Source of the DNA: Rhyacophila brunnea
Taxonomy: Eukaryota; Arthropoda; Insecta; Trichoptera; Rhyacophilidae
Assembly: GCA_022495005.1 (NCBI GenBank)
Contig: JAGYXB010001603.1
Span: 806,001 to 870,000 of the forward strand
Direction of reading: 5' to 3'
Length of the DNA stretch: 64,000 nucleotides
Part shown: positions 13,701 through 26,748 of the stretch, piece after piece
How positions within the stretch are numbered: the stretch's first letter is position 1
Layout of the letters: the number at the start of each line of letters is the position of its first letter
The notes under the pieces: generated by a model
Database searches by the model: none
What the model was told of the DNA's origin: nothing
The model's input: the letters and a program-made list of their open reading frames with translations, nothing else
Translations under genes and position numbers: made by a program

Positions 13701-14140
13701 TAATTTAAAGAAATACAATAGACACTTGAATGAAGTCTTTAAAATTCGTTTCAGACGCAAATCTAACTACTTATATCATAATACTATAAGTAAATTAAGT
13801 TTGTTGCTAGTCTTCGGTAGATATTATTATTATAACCCAGCATATAAAAAAATCTTTTATATTCATATTAAAACAAAAAAAGTGAAATTCCGGAAAGTGA
13901 AAATATAGGTATAAACTAGTTAAGTAGATATAGGTATCTACTTACCTAGTTAATAAGTATTTACGTTTAGTAAAAAGTTTTTTTTCATTTTGTATAAACA
14001 TGGTAAGCATCTATATTAAGTACCGACCAATATCATTAGTAGGTAATACAAAATCCATCATATAAATAAAGTTTATAGATTTGCGAATAATTGCTATCTA
14101 AATAGAACCTTTAAATACTTCGTCTATTTGATTTGCGCCC
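10774..14140. other. AT-rich non-coding stretch
   Basis: I see no gene. Minus frames of 84 and 83 codons (12010-12264 and 12377-12628) and a plus frame of 75 codons (13681-13908) have random AT-rich composition. A perfect 16-bp palindrome lies at 13637-13652. A mildly GC-richer patch at 12890-13080 has no assignable function. Confidence 0.55.
13637..13652. promoter_or_regulatory. Perfect 16-bp palindrome with Runt-like halves
   Basis: CCACAACGCGTTGTGG is a perfect palindrome. Extended to TGTGGTTA, one half matches the Runt/RUNX core TGTGGT(T). A paired-site regulatory role is only a suggestion; a palindrome of this length may also arise by chance or from a lost repeat. Confidence 0.2.
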
Positions 14141-14500
14141 AAAATTTGCTCACGCAAAGCTTTAACCAATCTCATTCGATTGACTGTGTTTATTGAGCGC
14201 GATCGGTTTTTCCATCTCTGATCTGGGACCACTTTCCCTTCTCACCTGCGGGCGGGCACCTTTCCGCGATGCTTGCCGCCCGAGAGGAGAGACTTGCCGC
14301 CCGAGAGGAGGCACGAGCGATAAATTATCCTTTGCATGAAAGCGAACTCTGGATGTGCGTCAATAAAAAAGGCGCACGAGTTATCCCCTTGGGCAACATT
14401 AGTTCTCTTCCGGCCCAATTAGAATGACTGCATAAAATATCGGCTAACAATTGAATAGAAATTCCTCCCTTAAGGCGAGACGTAAAAAGAAGAAACGAGT
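14140..14500. other. GC-rich island with a 21-22-bp tandem duplication
   Basis: The block is clearly richer in GC than its surroundings. CTTGCCGCCCGAGAGGAG occurs twice in tandem at 14272-14311, a recent local duplication. Overlapping frames on both strands (68 codons minus, 63 codons plus) show no domain. I see no usable splice pair and treat it as non-coding. Confidence 0.4.
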
Positions 14501-15269
14501 CGGGTTTATGGAAGTCACAGTAGCGCAACAACGCAGCTTTCTGTTACAAGTAAATATAAATAAAATAGTTTACTATTTTAAAACATATACTAAATATACT
14601 ATTGCGTTTCTATCAGTAATAGCAAAACACAGTCTAATGTAGGCAGATACTTAAATTTCCCGAAGTTTAAAGTCAGCAGCTATTTTATAAAATAAATTTG
14701 TTTTCCACCCTAATTTGTTGCAGTTTCTGTTACAAGAAATGGAACTACAACCCAACGAACCTGCATTAAAACCATTCGGCCGGTGTCAATGAACAGCATA
14801 ATGTATTTACGTATCTACTTATGTACTCATCACAATACGTGACATAAGTATCAGGCATATAACGAATAACTATGATACTTTAATTAAACGAAATTTTTAT
14901 ATGGAAAATCATCCGATTTTATTGATCAAAATATAAAATTTCCTGTATTGTCTCATTTTGTATTAATTTAAATAAAACTCGGCAGTTTACCAGTTAACCT
15001 ACCTATATTATTTAACTATAATACTTATGTATTTTTCTTATTTTAATATTATATAAAATCACATGGTGTTCACCACATATCACCAATGCTATTTTTTTCT
15101 GTTTTTTCGGTCACTGAGTGATTCACCCAAATGACCTATAATTTCGTTTATATTTATTATACCATCAAACGTATTGTACTTAGTAGGTAAGCAGTACAAT
15201 TTATAAAATTGTATTCAAAGAATATTAAAAAACTAAAAGAGCAACCAAGTGATCGTTGAATCAATGAAA
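14501..15269. other. AT-rich non-coding stretch
   Basis: No gene, repeat copy or structured element was recognised. Confidence 0.5.
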
Positions 15270-15390
15270 TAACTAAGTTCGGCGGAAGTGGGTATGTATA
15301 AACGAAATACTAAGAACTGAGAAGAGCAAAAACGGCAAGAAAATGCCTTTATCCGTATGTGGATTGAGAATGGCTGATATGATAAGGATA
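15270..15390. repeat. Dispersed repeat D, copy 1
   Basis: This segment shares AAGTTCGGCGGAAGT, then ACTAAGAAC..GAGAAGAG and ATGCCTTTAT..TGGATTG with 45730-45845, in the same order and at similar spacing. It is a diverged dispersed repeat of unknown class. The shared words could be a decayed coding fragment of a transposon; no frame is intact in both copies. Confidence 0.5.
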
Positions 15391-17085
15391 TATAGATATA
15401 TACACTACCAGTAAAATAATGTAATGTGACATATACCTACAATATAACGAATGTCTAATAATATACTGCTAATGATAATGCTTTTATCATGTACTTCACC
15501 CGTTAGTTAATTATAACAACACTATTAAATAGAAGTGATGGGGGATGGTAGTTAGGTAGATACGCCACTGGTCGATGTTATCTCAGCATCTTTATGGCTG
15601 GAGGAAAAACCTTTTATAAAGTGTAAATTGTTTTTAGCGTGGCCTTTTTCAAACTTGATACTTTAAACATTAGGCAGTAAATATTAACTATCGACATGAA
15701 CCGTACGGAATCTATTTATTATTTTAATATACTATACTCAACACATGTATGCTAAATCGTTGCTGTTAAAATCAAATAATTAAGTATAAATAAGAAATGG
15801 AAACATGTTGGGCATTGTACATGATCGGTAAAGACTAATAGAGCATTTCAACTATATTATTTTAAACGTATGTAATGGACAACACCTTTATTTATTCACA
15901 CGCCAAAGAAGTCATCTTACAAATTATTATTTAACGCACATATAAAACATAAAATAAAATAGAATATAACATAAATGCAACATGAATTTATTAGTTATTA
16001 TTTATGTATAAAAGTTTGTCGTATACGGCAGTATTAAAAAGATTATTATATATTTATATAAATTTTTGTAATAACTCATATATCTACAAACCATATAATT
16101 CTTACATGACATATTACTCGTTTCTTATTTTAACATAGGTACATACGTGATTATTACTTAGATGGGTAGAATCTGCAATAGAATTATCGAAACTATTTAT
16201 AACCGTATACTTGGATTGCTTCAGAAAAAGGATTTAGAAATCAATGTAATAGGTAGAGCAGCCAAATAGAAATATGGTAGTATAGTTGAACTAGCGACAA
16301 TTAAAAGTTGGCTTGTTGAAACAGGTTGAACCCGGAGGCGCATATTCCTTGCCAATGTCGGTTTGCCAACATTATTAGTATTATGATGTTGTAAGTCGAG
16401 CGAGGGTTGGAAAGTTTGCTAGTCGTATACAAAACTCTAAAGTTCGCCCAAAGAAAAACCCTCCACGCGAGGAAAAAGTTCCAATTAAACAGTATCACGA
16501 TGAAATTTCAGTAATCTAACGAATGTACTATGTAGGTAGATGAATGAGTAAGAATATAAATTTAAGAAATATGTAGATACCCGAGCTATAAGTCATAAGT
16601 ATGGTAGTTAGAAGGTAATTCACAGTATACATTATAGACATGCCAAACAGATTTTAATGCGCGAAACTAAGATCACTGAAATCTGATCTATCGTATCTAT
16701 ATAGTATTCTCTGAATTAATTTCGTATGTACAATTTGAATTTGTGGCATTAATTATATTATTAGTGTTGCAGCTATACCTATGTCAAGTAGACGTTTTAA
16801 TGATTTTATATTTTTTTTTTTAAATCGGCGCGTGAGTATAATATTAATACACGTATTGAACATAAAGTAATTATGGGTTAAAGAAGGGAAAGGTAGACAG
16901 TTGATAGCTGCGGTAAAATGATTATGTCAAAATTTATTATATTTCAAACAAAATTCGCAAATGATCGATCTTCTCTCAATAAATAATAATTCCGTGAGGC
17001 ACCTTAAGTGCAAACTAATTAACGAACTCATCATACAGATTTCAGGAGACGCAAATATGTAAAGTTTATTCGATCGCTGTAAAGC
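15391..17085. other. AT-rich non-coding stretch
   Basis: Nothing recognisable was found. A 65-codon minus frame at 16301-16498 lies in a slightly GC-richer patch (16300-16490) and has no identifiable domain. Confidence 0.5.
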
Positions 17086-17304
17086 AAACAGTGTTTTTTA
17101 TTTACCCTGCCAAAAGTTTCGACAGCGAGGCGTAAGAGAGTCTTTCAAAAAGTGGGGATAAATTTCGAGACGGGCTGCTCCGAGGCAAGTCTCTTCCTCT
17201 CTATCGATACGCCTAAGTGATGTATTGCCCCCTCGACATTTCCCACCCGAATGGGCATAACAGGGTAGCTAACGATATGTTCGGTTTGCGGGAGTAGTTT
17301 TCAG
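17086..17304 (+). other. GC-richer island ending in CAG|GTAAGT donor; possible non-coding exon
   Basis: The block contains several conserved-looking GC words and ends at 17304 in TCAG followed by GTAAGTTAAT, a perfect donor consensus. No upstream acceptor is obvious and no frame has coding character. It could be a transcript's first exon, a regulatory element, or chance. Confidence 0.22.
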
Positions 17305-20280
17305 GTAAGTTAATGACAAACGTTAAACTTTTTGCACAGTTTGAAATAATTGTGTTAAAACTGAGCGGTACCGGTGAGAATTAACGTAATTTACATGATC
17401 AAACCTTTATCAATCACCGGTAACAATGGCAACCCTTCCGGAGGGAAATAAGCGAAGCCCTTGACTTTAAATCTATCAATTTTCACATCTGAAAAAAATA
17501 TTGGCAAATAACTACCTTATTCATAATCAAAGCTACATAAAGTAGGTAGCTATCTACGTACTACTATTTTAAAACTTGGTCCATAATAATTATAATAATG
17601 CAGTCGAGCGGGCTAGTTAAAGAATGGAGTAGATCATGCCTCGAAGTAGATAGATACGCAACATTTAATCAAATATTTCGTATACAGTAACCAGAATAAG
17701 TTAACAAGATCTAGAAATAAAATTGAAAGTCTAATTAAATGGAGATTGCGCAAATAAAATGATCTTTCATAATGCATTTACTTAATTGAACATAACAAAG
17801 TATTCAAGGCTAGCGATAAAGATATAAGTAATGTGAATTACTAAGCGAGGCCATACATTATTAGCTACCTTAAAATACGGTTGGCAAAATATAATTATAA
17901 AACCATTTCTGTGTTCATTCATTCTTAGGTCGTAAATTTAAACCAGTCACTCAGTAACCAACTTTAAAAAGATACCGGCGTATTTACCATCCTATTAAGT
18001 TACCAATCGCAGTATATCAATATTTGGAAAGACGAGCTCAATCTTATAAATTTATTACTTGAATCTTCATCAAAAAGTCAGGTCGGGTAAAATTGATCCC
18101 AAAAGGAAATTCGTGTAAGTGGTGAATCAGAAAAGCATATCATATATGCCTGCTGTAAATTATCGTTGCGCAACAGTGTAAACTTAAAATAACAAGACGA
18201 TGGAATGAATATTACGTTTCACCCCTTTAGTCTTGATTAGACAAATTAATTTATCAGTAAGAAATATGACTTAATTCCTATACAAATTGTAGATTACAAG
18301 TATTGGGCAATCCTATGGCATCACTAAACAATTTATAATGAACCATTTTAATTATGTATACTGTCAATTATTAAAGGAAAGGTATTATATTGATCATTAA
18401 GTTTAACAATACGTGTCCTATATTACACTGGTATAAATAATATCACGGTTGCTAAGACAAAAGAGCCTTAAGGAACATTGTGGCAAAAATAGATATTTTA
18501 AAAACTTTTTCAAATATCATTGCACGCCTCTTTTAGTAAGCAACTACTATATTATATGAATTTAAAACGTAAAAACAAAAAAAAATGTAGGTATAATGCT
18601 TTGCATAACAATATAAATTAAGAGACACAACGAACTGGTCCATTTACAATGCCCTTCTAAAAATCTAAACTATTTTAAACGGATGAAACTGGTGTGAAAT
18701 AATGTGCATTAATAAAAACAAAATAATATTACTGAATACACAGATCATCACAAACTATAAAAACGGTGATTAAAAATGCTTTCCCATTGTGCAGTTACTT
18801 ACGTTTGACAATTTAATCATTCCCAACAGATAAAACACAAAGCAATTAATACATACTTAATATTCTGCACTAAAATCTCTAAGTATGCAATAAACTCGAA
18901 AATAATTGTGAATTTTAAATTGAACAGTTTTATTCAAAATATAATAGGTACACATAATATATATATGTATAATAGAAGATGATAGGTACTGTTTCTTTGT
19001 TGACTGAACTAGTTCTTGAACGTCTTAAATTTATAATTTGTAAAGTTCACCATATGAAAAATATATATCAAATTGAATTTGAATAAGTAGGCAATGAATC
19101 AATCTGGAGAATTTACAGAGTAGAATTAACCATGAAAGATATGATCCATAATCAAGTCTTAACCGGAGTCGATAATAATATGATCACATTCTAAATTCGT
19201 TAAATATGTCACCTCTATTCTATATAACTCAGTTGCAATTGACTTCAGCCGTATGTGTATGTTTTAATCGATCTTAAAACATACCGTAAGAATAAATGAT
19301 AACTGCTTTAGCCGATGAGATCATTTTTTTAAACTAGTTAAAAATCATTGAGTTCATTTCGCTTAATAGTTACACTAAGCTTAGCAATCTTTGTAAATAT
19401 GTAAATAAGATAAAAAGAATTAATCGATTTAACATTTTATATTATTTATAAGGACGAAGTGAAAAGATTTTAATAAAATTTAAAAGTAATAAAAATAAAA
19501 AAAAGAATAACGTCGTGAACACATTGAATATATTTGAAAATAAAGCTTTTATTGACGATTTGATATCCCTTCGGACGAAAGTCAACTATCTCAATTCCAA
19601 TGTTTTTTCTTACCTTTATGCCAATATCTAAAGACTGGCGGCAAATCGACCCTAAAATCGGAGCAGGTGGCATCAGTCACAGGTGAGAATTATCCCAGGT
19701 AATTGGATAAAGAAATCTTGAAAGTCTACGAAGAAATAGGATGAAGCTTTCCAGTGACACGTGAGTGTGACAGGGACGAGCGAACTGTAGCGATCAGATT
19801 TTCGTGAAAATTCTTCAAGAGACTTTTCATTCGGGAAAAGATTAAATTTCGAGATCTCCCTTAACAAGAACTTGTACGTAATAAAAAGAAAATAAATGTT
19901 TTACTGTAACGCAGACATAACAGAGACGTAAAAAGTTACCCAATTCACTCTTGTGTAGCGCAATTTTCTTCTCCAATTACGTAAATATTAAATGAGTTGA
20001 AAAGAAACTGAATACTGTTGGATTGAAAGCGCACAAGTAGAGTTCCACACTGCAACTTGTGAAAGCACAGCGATATAAAAAAACTACATTGAAATTAAAA
20101 ATCAAAACTATTTAATAACTTAACGATGAACTAATTATATTTTCTAACATATATTTCTTTGCGTTATATTAGTTATGAACACATTGTTTTTTTTCCTGTG
20201 AACAATATATCTTTCCCCTGTACATATATCAAATATTGCAAACCAATGTGACATAATATCAATAATGTCACCTTATATGA
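17305..20280. other. Non-coding stretch, mostly AT-rich
   Basis: GC-richer DNA continues to about 17460, then AT-rich sequence follows. Another mild GC-richer island at 19540-19870 carries two short minus frames (67 and 64 codons) that are adjacent, with no domain content. No repeat family seen elsewhere in the window was recognised here. Confidence 0.5.
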
Positions 20281-20287
20281 ATTGTAT

Positions 20288-20343
20288 TGTGTGCGTGTGT
20301 GTGCGTGCGTGGTCGAATGTGTGTGTTTGTGTATCTGAGTGTG
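20288..20343. repeat. (TG)n-rich microsatellite
   Basis: An interrupted GTGTGCGTGTGTG run of about 55 bases. It makes a His/Thr-rich artificial frame on the minus strand, which I do not treat as a gene. Confidence 0.85.
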
Positions 20344-21318
20344 CTGTAAATGAAACGAACCACTAGTCATGTTTTAAGTAAACTATTAGAAACTTACGTA
20401 AATACCCACTATAGTTCTCGACAAAATATATACAATAATTAAAACCATTTTTAAGCAATTTTAAGCAAAAAGCAGTTTTGTTATAATAGTAATATGACAA
20501 AAACACTCCACACAATAATATTAATGTTATTTACAGGTCACACAGTGAATAAAATTGACTGGTTATTTTTAATTGTATTATTCGCAAAACAAAAAGTTAG
20601 GCAAAATTTACCTTGACCATTTCCTTGCGGTAATTAAAATGCCGTCAGTCGTGACTTTAAATTTTCAATTGTGGAGGGGGTTGAAAGAGGCGAAGGCGAT
20701 GTTGGCAAGATCTTAAAGGGGGATTTGTCAGAACTGAGGGTTGGCAGGAGTAGATCGTCCGAAAACTTGATTGACGAACACTTCACAACAGAGGCTCGCT
20801 CGGCGAAGTTCTCTGCAAAAAATAACCAACTAGATTGGATTTAAAAGCCTCAAACTCAGCAAGACGTTTCATAAAACATTCAAGACTAGTTTAAATTAAC
20901 TTCGATTTCTACTTTTTATACTGCAACCGAATAAACGGTTAATATTATGACTGCTTGTTCTCAACTATTTAAGCCTCTTACTGCGAATGATATTTTGATA
21001 GTATTATGTTCCGACCGACGTCAAGCAGATTTCCTTGTGGTTAATAATATGTTTTGTGCTTTAAACTAAGTGAATAATATTTCAAGAAATATATACTTAC
21101 GTAGGAAACTAATACATGCTTATGTATCTGAGATAATTATTAAGTTGATGATCACAACAATAATGACAATAGACATTATAATGTTAATATAATCAGAAAT
21201 TGAAGTAATAGAAAATATTCTAAGTCAAGGAAATAATTCAATTTGCAAGGTGGCTTTAATAAAATAATCTTGTCACCGTTCTGGTAAGAGCATTATATTT
21301 TATCAACAGTGTAGTGTA
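20344..21318. other. Non-coding stretch with a GC-richer island
   Basis: A GC-richer island at about 20640-20800 contains GGAGGGGGTTGAAAGAGG-like purine-rich sequence. No coding frame or repeat copy is evident. Confidence 0.45.
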
Positions 21319-21320
21319 TA

Positions 21321-21574
21321 TCGTCTTTGTTCTGGCAGAACACACTAACTGGATAATACTAGTTTTGATTAATTTGACTTTGAAGCTTTTAAAATGTAAA
21401 ATGGTCTATCATGTGAGTTTATTAAGTAATCGTAAAAAGGATGACTTTAAAATAAAGACTATTTATGTATTAAGAAGGCTTCCAGACGGTAAAGTTTGAA
21501 ATAAGGAACATTTTGGTATAACTAACTCAATATGTCATTTTTCGAATTAGTGTCTTTTGCCAGAACAGTGACGA
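21321..21574. mobile_element. TA-flanked MITE, copy 1 (254 bp)
   Basis: The ends are TCGTCTTTGTTCTGGCAGAA and the near-complement TTTTGCCAGAACAGTGACGA, giving imperfect terminal inverted repeats of about 20 bp that continue into CACACTAA/TTAGTGTC. A TA dinucleotide lies on each side (21319-21320, 21575-21576). TA duplications and short length fit a Tc1/mariner-type MITE. A second copy at 28516-28765 is roughly 90% alike by eye. The internal region has no transposase; the 61-codon frame across it is spurious. Confidence 0.85.
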
Positions 21575-21599
21575 TATATAATATTCCTTAATTGCAGAA

Positions 21600-21730
21600 A
21601 ACAAATAATTTTGAAAAACATCAAAAACCTATAAGTATAGGTACTTATTAGAAAAAATCGTAGAAAAAAGTTGGAACGAATGAAACTCAAACTCACATTT
21701 TTCACTTTCCGGTTGAGTGCTTTTTTCTTT
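21600..21730 (-). repeat. tRNA-derived SINE, family C, copy 2 (degraded)
   Basis: TTTTGAAAAACATCAAAAACCT...TTTTTCACTTTCCGGTTGAGTGC aligns with the body and head of copy 1 at 9780-9902, in the same orientation. The B box is eroded and the head is truncated. It lies 25 bp beyond the TA-flanked MITE; copy 2 of that MITE is also followed by fragments of this SINE. Confidence 0.5.
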
Positions 21731-23970
21731 AAGTTATATATCCCTCTATAAATTGTTTCGTATAACTATGTTTTAACCAAAGTACTTCAAATTCCAATAA
21801 TTAGTAAAAAAAAAAAAAAAATTTAGCTATGTGCAATCAATTTAAATATGTAAGTATTTTTGATCTTAATAAAAACGTTACATATCATAAAATATAAAAG
21901 AATATATTATACAATAAATAAAAATCAATGATTAAATGTACTTAATTGATTTCATCCAATCAAATTTAATGAGGCGAATTATGCTAAGTGCCCACTTCCA
22001 ATCGAAGATCTTCAACGCGATATTAAACTGGAGCAGATCGGAGGGTCGCTGGGGTAGCGCAGACGACAAAGTATCCCATCACAAGAGAACCAATTCGTTC
22101 AAGAGGCAACGAGAAGATCCGATCCATCGCGCAGAGCAAAAAAAAACACTCCCATCTAGATATGGCGGCGTGGTATCTTGGAGTAAATCAATTATTTACA
22201 TATTTACGAGCGTTTAAGCACGTTCACTTCCGCAGAAGAGCGTCTATCTACTTGTACGTAGCACTGCGATACTCTTTCCCCTATATTCACCCGTCCTTGC
22301 TACCTACCAGGATATAAATACCTCAACGAAAACTGTCCCATACTTTAACTCGATGGATTCTTGCTAACTAACTACCGCTCTATTCGATTGATATCCTAGG
22401 GAGCTTCTGGATTTTGGTACGTTACTCGATATAGGTACCTACTTAGTTTATAGATTAGCTTTAACAGAATTTAAGTGAGAAATTTTACAAGATAGCCATA
22501 AAACAATCAAATACATTGTATGTACTTACCTATATATTATATAATATAGGAAAAATGTATGACATGCATAAAATTAAACTAAATTTCATTAAAAAATAAT
22601 TCATAACAAACGCAATCAGGAGCATAAAAAAAATATTTTATTCTACACTCTCAGATGAAAATAAGTAGGTACATAATGTTCTAGAGTTTAGACTCTGGAT
22701 GTTTAATAAGCGTTATTGATTTATTTAATTGATATTAAAGTAGGTAACATGATACTTTAATAGAACTAGTATGAAAATAAATAAGAGAAATGTGATTTAT
22801 ATTAATAATTCCTTTCGGATGAATGTAAATGACGGCCCTGGACAGTCATACTGCCGCAATTTAATTAGATAATAATATTAATACGAGTATATTACACGTA
22901 AATGACTACAACATACGAAAACAGTGAAATTTTAAATATTCTATTTTAGTAAAATGATTACGATAATAGATTTTTTAAATATTGAAATCAAAAATGTATT
23001 ATTTTAATCTATTTATAGGAATTAATTAAGTAGTCAATTTTAATTTATATAAACTCTAACTATTGTTTAAATTAGATTTCTTATAGAATTCGCCTAAGTT
23101 GGTCAGATGTCACCCTGGTCTTTCACATATTTAATTCGAAGTTATACTTGAAATAATCCAGAGATTTTATTTAAATTACACGTGTCACTGTGTAAATATG
23201 CAGAAAATAAATCGACTTATATATTGAGGATAATAAATTCTCGTGATGACATGATTTTTTTTAAAGTAAAGTGTTATATAATTGTTTGTTATTTAGTCTT
23301 CACCGTTGGAATTTACTGTACGCGCTAAATACTCATTTAGTATGAAAACTTCGTCACTGACTGAACAGTGTACTTACATATAAACAACGAGTTTTGATTA
23401 TAGGTATAGGATTTTTGAAGAATCTTTGAACAAAATCTATTAAACTTTTAAATGCATTCATACAATTTCAAAGTAATTATCAAACATTAATTTATTTCGG
23501 GCTTTTATCACCTGAGACCGTATTCTACGGGGTCATTATCGGGGAAATGGGATAAAGTTTATTGACTTAAAGACGATTAGATTTCGTATTTTTTTCGGTA
23601 ATTTTTTGAAACTCTCAAACGACAGGATTTTATTAAAATCGACTATCCTCCGATGATACTTATAAAGGTATTTAAATTTTAAAAAAATCAATATCAACTC
23701 TATTTTTACGACATGATACAACTACTGCACAAACGAACCATAAATATGTGAAAAAGCAGCTAAAAAAAGTTGCTAAGACTATTAAATCTGATTTTGCATT
23801 GCAAATTTATTTATAGCAAACTTTATACTGTGATATATTATTTGACAAATACTATTTCACATGTGTGTAGATTCACTAGTCACATTCAACATCATGCTTA
23901 TTTTTTTATTTTTGCAGACATTGCCAAGACTGCCATCATTATTTTGAATAATTAAGTGAACCATCACAAA
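21731..23970. other. Non-coding stretch with one GC-richer island
   Basis: After an A15 run at about 21808, a GC-richer island occupies 21990-22400. A 93-codon plus frame (21936-22217) crosses it with no identifiable domain. The remainder to 23970 is AT-rich, with two opposed 61-codon chance frames near 23.6-23.9 kb. Confidence 0.5.
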
Positions 23971-23974
23971 CAAT

Positions 23975-25447
23975 GTTTTTTTTCTTTATTTGGAAGCAAT
24001 TGAGCTCTTCTCTGAATGGAAGGCTATTCTGCTTTACAATGGTTTACAAAAGTATACATACATTTTTTTAACGACAGGAATAAATAGTTACATTATTAAT
24101 GATACAGAATTACATTTTTGTTACACTATACACTAGACATTTACGTTACATTTTTGGAGAAATTCATGTACAATTTTCATAACTGAAATATTTGGTTTTG
24201 CCAGGAATGAATTAATCGTAAAAGGAGGGTATAACCTGCATTTTCCCAACTTATTCAATAACACTTCTCTCTCCTGGTCATAGGCATCACATTGCCAGAC
24301 AATGTGGTTAAGATCTTGAGTGGGATGTCCACACTGACACTGAGGGCTATCTACCACTTTAATTTTGTACAATGATTCGTTGAGACTGTAATGCCCTGTC
24401 CTGCTTCTAGCTATTGTCACTATTACATCTCGCTTTATTTTACAATGTTTACTAAACCAAGTTTTAGGAGATCTACTATAAAAGTTTTGATAGTAGTGTG
24501 TTCCGTTTTCTTTCCCAAGATTTTCTAAATATTTACCGTTATTTTCGCTCATTGTTTGTTTAAACTGGGCTTTAAAATCTGTGTATGGAATTCTTATATT
24601 TTCTGATGGGTATTTTACAGATTTTTTTGCCAATTGATCAGCCATTAATTCCTTTATGTGCTGGAATCCAGTATATCTGTATATTTGTACCGTGTTTGTT
24701 ACTATTGCTAAATTTGGAAATGTTGGTTCTAATATTAAGAATGTAGTCATTAGTTTTGATGCTGAAATTTAGATTTTCGAGCGAGTGAATCAGACTTAAT
24801 GAGTCAGTGAAAATGTTGATATTTTTATTTTTGTAATTAAGTGCAATTTTAGTGGCTTCGCATAAGGCTAAGCACTCTGCTGTATAGATGGAAGTGAATC
24901 TGTGGACACTTTTGGTAACCGACGTGTTGGATTGGGGGAAGAACACTGCTACACCTACTGAAGGTGAATCGGGAATTTTGCTTCCATCCGTAAAAATTTG
25001 GACTACATTTTGATTGCTAAATTTGGACTTGAATAATAAGTCGGGAGAGTCGGAGTGCGATAGCTCCATTCCTATTTTTGTATTAGTTAAAACGTTATAT
25101 ATAATATCTTCATAGGTATAATTAAAAAAGTTATAGAAGTCTCTTTTTAAAATCAGATGATCAATACAATTTACAGCTTGGATACTTTCTTTTAAAATTT
25201 GAAATCTCTTCGGAGTACGATCTCGCGTTATAGTTGTTTGTAGAAATCTGTTGACATTGTATCTCGTATTAGAAGTACCTACGGTTTGACATACATTTTA
25301 CCAAGAAGTTTTTACATATAAATTTAGATCTTTCTTCTAGTAATGTTATCTTGGCTTCGGCAAGTAGTATGTTAGTAGGGGTACTTTTTCTTAGGCCAAG
25401 AGCCAATCTGATAGCTTGGTTCTGTAGTCGTTCTAACTGTAGCTTTA
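23975..25447 (-). pseudogene. Non-LTR retrotransposon ORF2 fragment with RNase H, 5'-truncated and frameshifted
   Basis: Read on the minus strand, translation from 25447 gives a segment typical of the region after the reverse-transcriptase thumb (LERLQNQAIRLALG, then LRKSTPTNILLAEAKI). A frameshift near 25280 leads into a frame that continues to 24641. That frame holds RNase H motifs with acidic residues in IFTDGSK, YTAECLALCEA and IFTDSLS, then IYWIPAHKGING. A small deletion or frameshift near 24640 moves the last RNase H block (ADQLAKK) into the next frame. That frame ends at 24133 after a Cys/His cluster (CQCGH..H..C) common at the C terminus of such ORF2 proteins. The 3' UTR carries AATAAAG and an A-rich tail ending near 23975. 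RNase H plus the C-terminal Cys/His motif fits I/R1/LOA-like clades. The endonuclease and most of the reverse transcriptase are missing, so this is a dead copy. Confidence 0.9.
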
Positions 25448-25600
25448 AGATTTAACCCTATAAAAATCACCTGTTCGCTAAAATATTTAATATATCTTTT
25501 TGACTAAGCAACCTCGAATGATATGGAAATGTCCTAAAAAACCTGAACGCATCATTTTTATTTAAAGTTAACACTCTAATTTACCGGAAAGTATTTTATT
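25448..25600. other. Short AT-rich gap
   Basis: This lies between the 5' truncation point of the retrotransposon and the next GC-richer island. I could not identify a target-site duplication for the retrotransposon insertion. Confidence 0.4.
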
Positions 25601-25604
25601 TAGA

Positions 25605-25830
25605 ATGGCAGTGGAAAGGTGGTGCACCGCATTCGGAGATTTCTACAAATGTTTACCTTCGGAATTGGGGTGCAGCATAAAAACAGAAAAAGTCCCCAGG
25701 TAGAGAGGAAGGAGGCAGTGCTTCCCTGCGCTGCCGGAAATGCAATCTCCCGTGAAGTGATGAGCCGAGCTTCTGGCTTGAAAAAAATACAAACTGCGCG
25801 GAAATATTCGCTCGGTTTATTGATACTCAG
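25605..25830 (+). other. GC-richer island ending in CAG|GTAAGT donor; possible exon
   Basis: A GC-richer block with a 71-codon plus frame (25619-25834) ends in CTCAG followed by GTAAGTTATT at 25830/25831, a perfect donor. An AG acceptor near 25614-25620 has only a weak pyrimidine tract. The frame has no domain I recognise. Of the three islands of this type, this is the most exon-like. Confidence 0.25.
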
Positions 25831-26740
25831 GTAAGTTATTCTGTGGCTTCTACCGAGTAATAATGACTAATTGAGAAAGCATTTACTTGGTAGAATTACA
25901 TTTTCACAATAATAATATATAATAGTATTACTATTAAACTAACTCCACAGATTTAGTTTTATTAGCCTACAGTTAATTTAGTTGTAAAACTAAAATAAGC
26001 TTGACAATTAATAGTGGTATATGATTTGATGGATTTATTATTACCTACCTCGCCTGAATTATTCCGGATAAGAGTTAGCAACCGTCGCCTTGATGGCGGC
26101 CAATCTTCGATAGAAGATAGCACACTAAGAAAAATAATATTATTAGTAAAAGTACACTACTGTAGTAATAATAACAATTTGTTATATTTAAATCATGGTT
26201 TTTTTGGTAAAATATTAAAAAATTGAATGTCATCAAAATTAAACAATCCATATATATAGATATATAAATATATGTAGGTTATCATTTATATTAAATAATA
26301 CTATATGATATATAACCGTACTTTAAAACTGTATATAGGTAATAAATTATATAATCATACGGTATGATGTGAAATTATCAGCATCGATCCTTCAACCCAT
26401 CAAATGTATTGATTGTGTCCATGAAATAATATGTTCACCACCATAATCTGTCGCAAGCTACGTAAACAGCTCACAACACACGGTTTTTACACAGTATAAC
26501 TTCGCATGGGTGTCTTCTATCCTTCAGACATAGCCTTCCAAAGAATACCCTTTCACAGGATAATTGTACAGTGCGTACATGTGTGGTTCTATCCATGTCA
26601 CCGGGTATTTTGCGAAGAACTATCTAAATAATAATATCCTAACAAAGATAATCAACGACCTTATGTGAAAGTAATTAGTCATTCGTATTATTTTTTTTAA
26701 TAATTTTCGATAACACCTAATCGTACAATATATAAGCATA
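25831..26740. other. AT-rich non-coding stretch with a short dispersed word
   Basis: GCATTTACTTGGTAGAATTA at about 25878-25897 matches the copy near 211-230 across about 35 bases. A GC-richer patch lies at 26390-26620. No coding signal was seen. Confidence 0.5.
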
Positions 26741-26748
26741 CTGTAATC

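Noticed and set aside
20173..20370. His/Thr-rich 65-codon protein
   Set aside because: It is translated from a (TG)n microsatellite.
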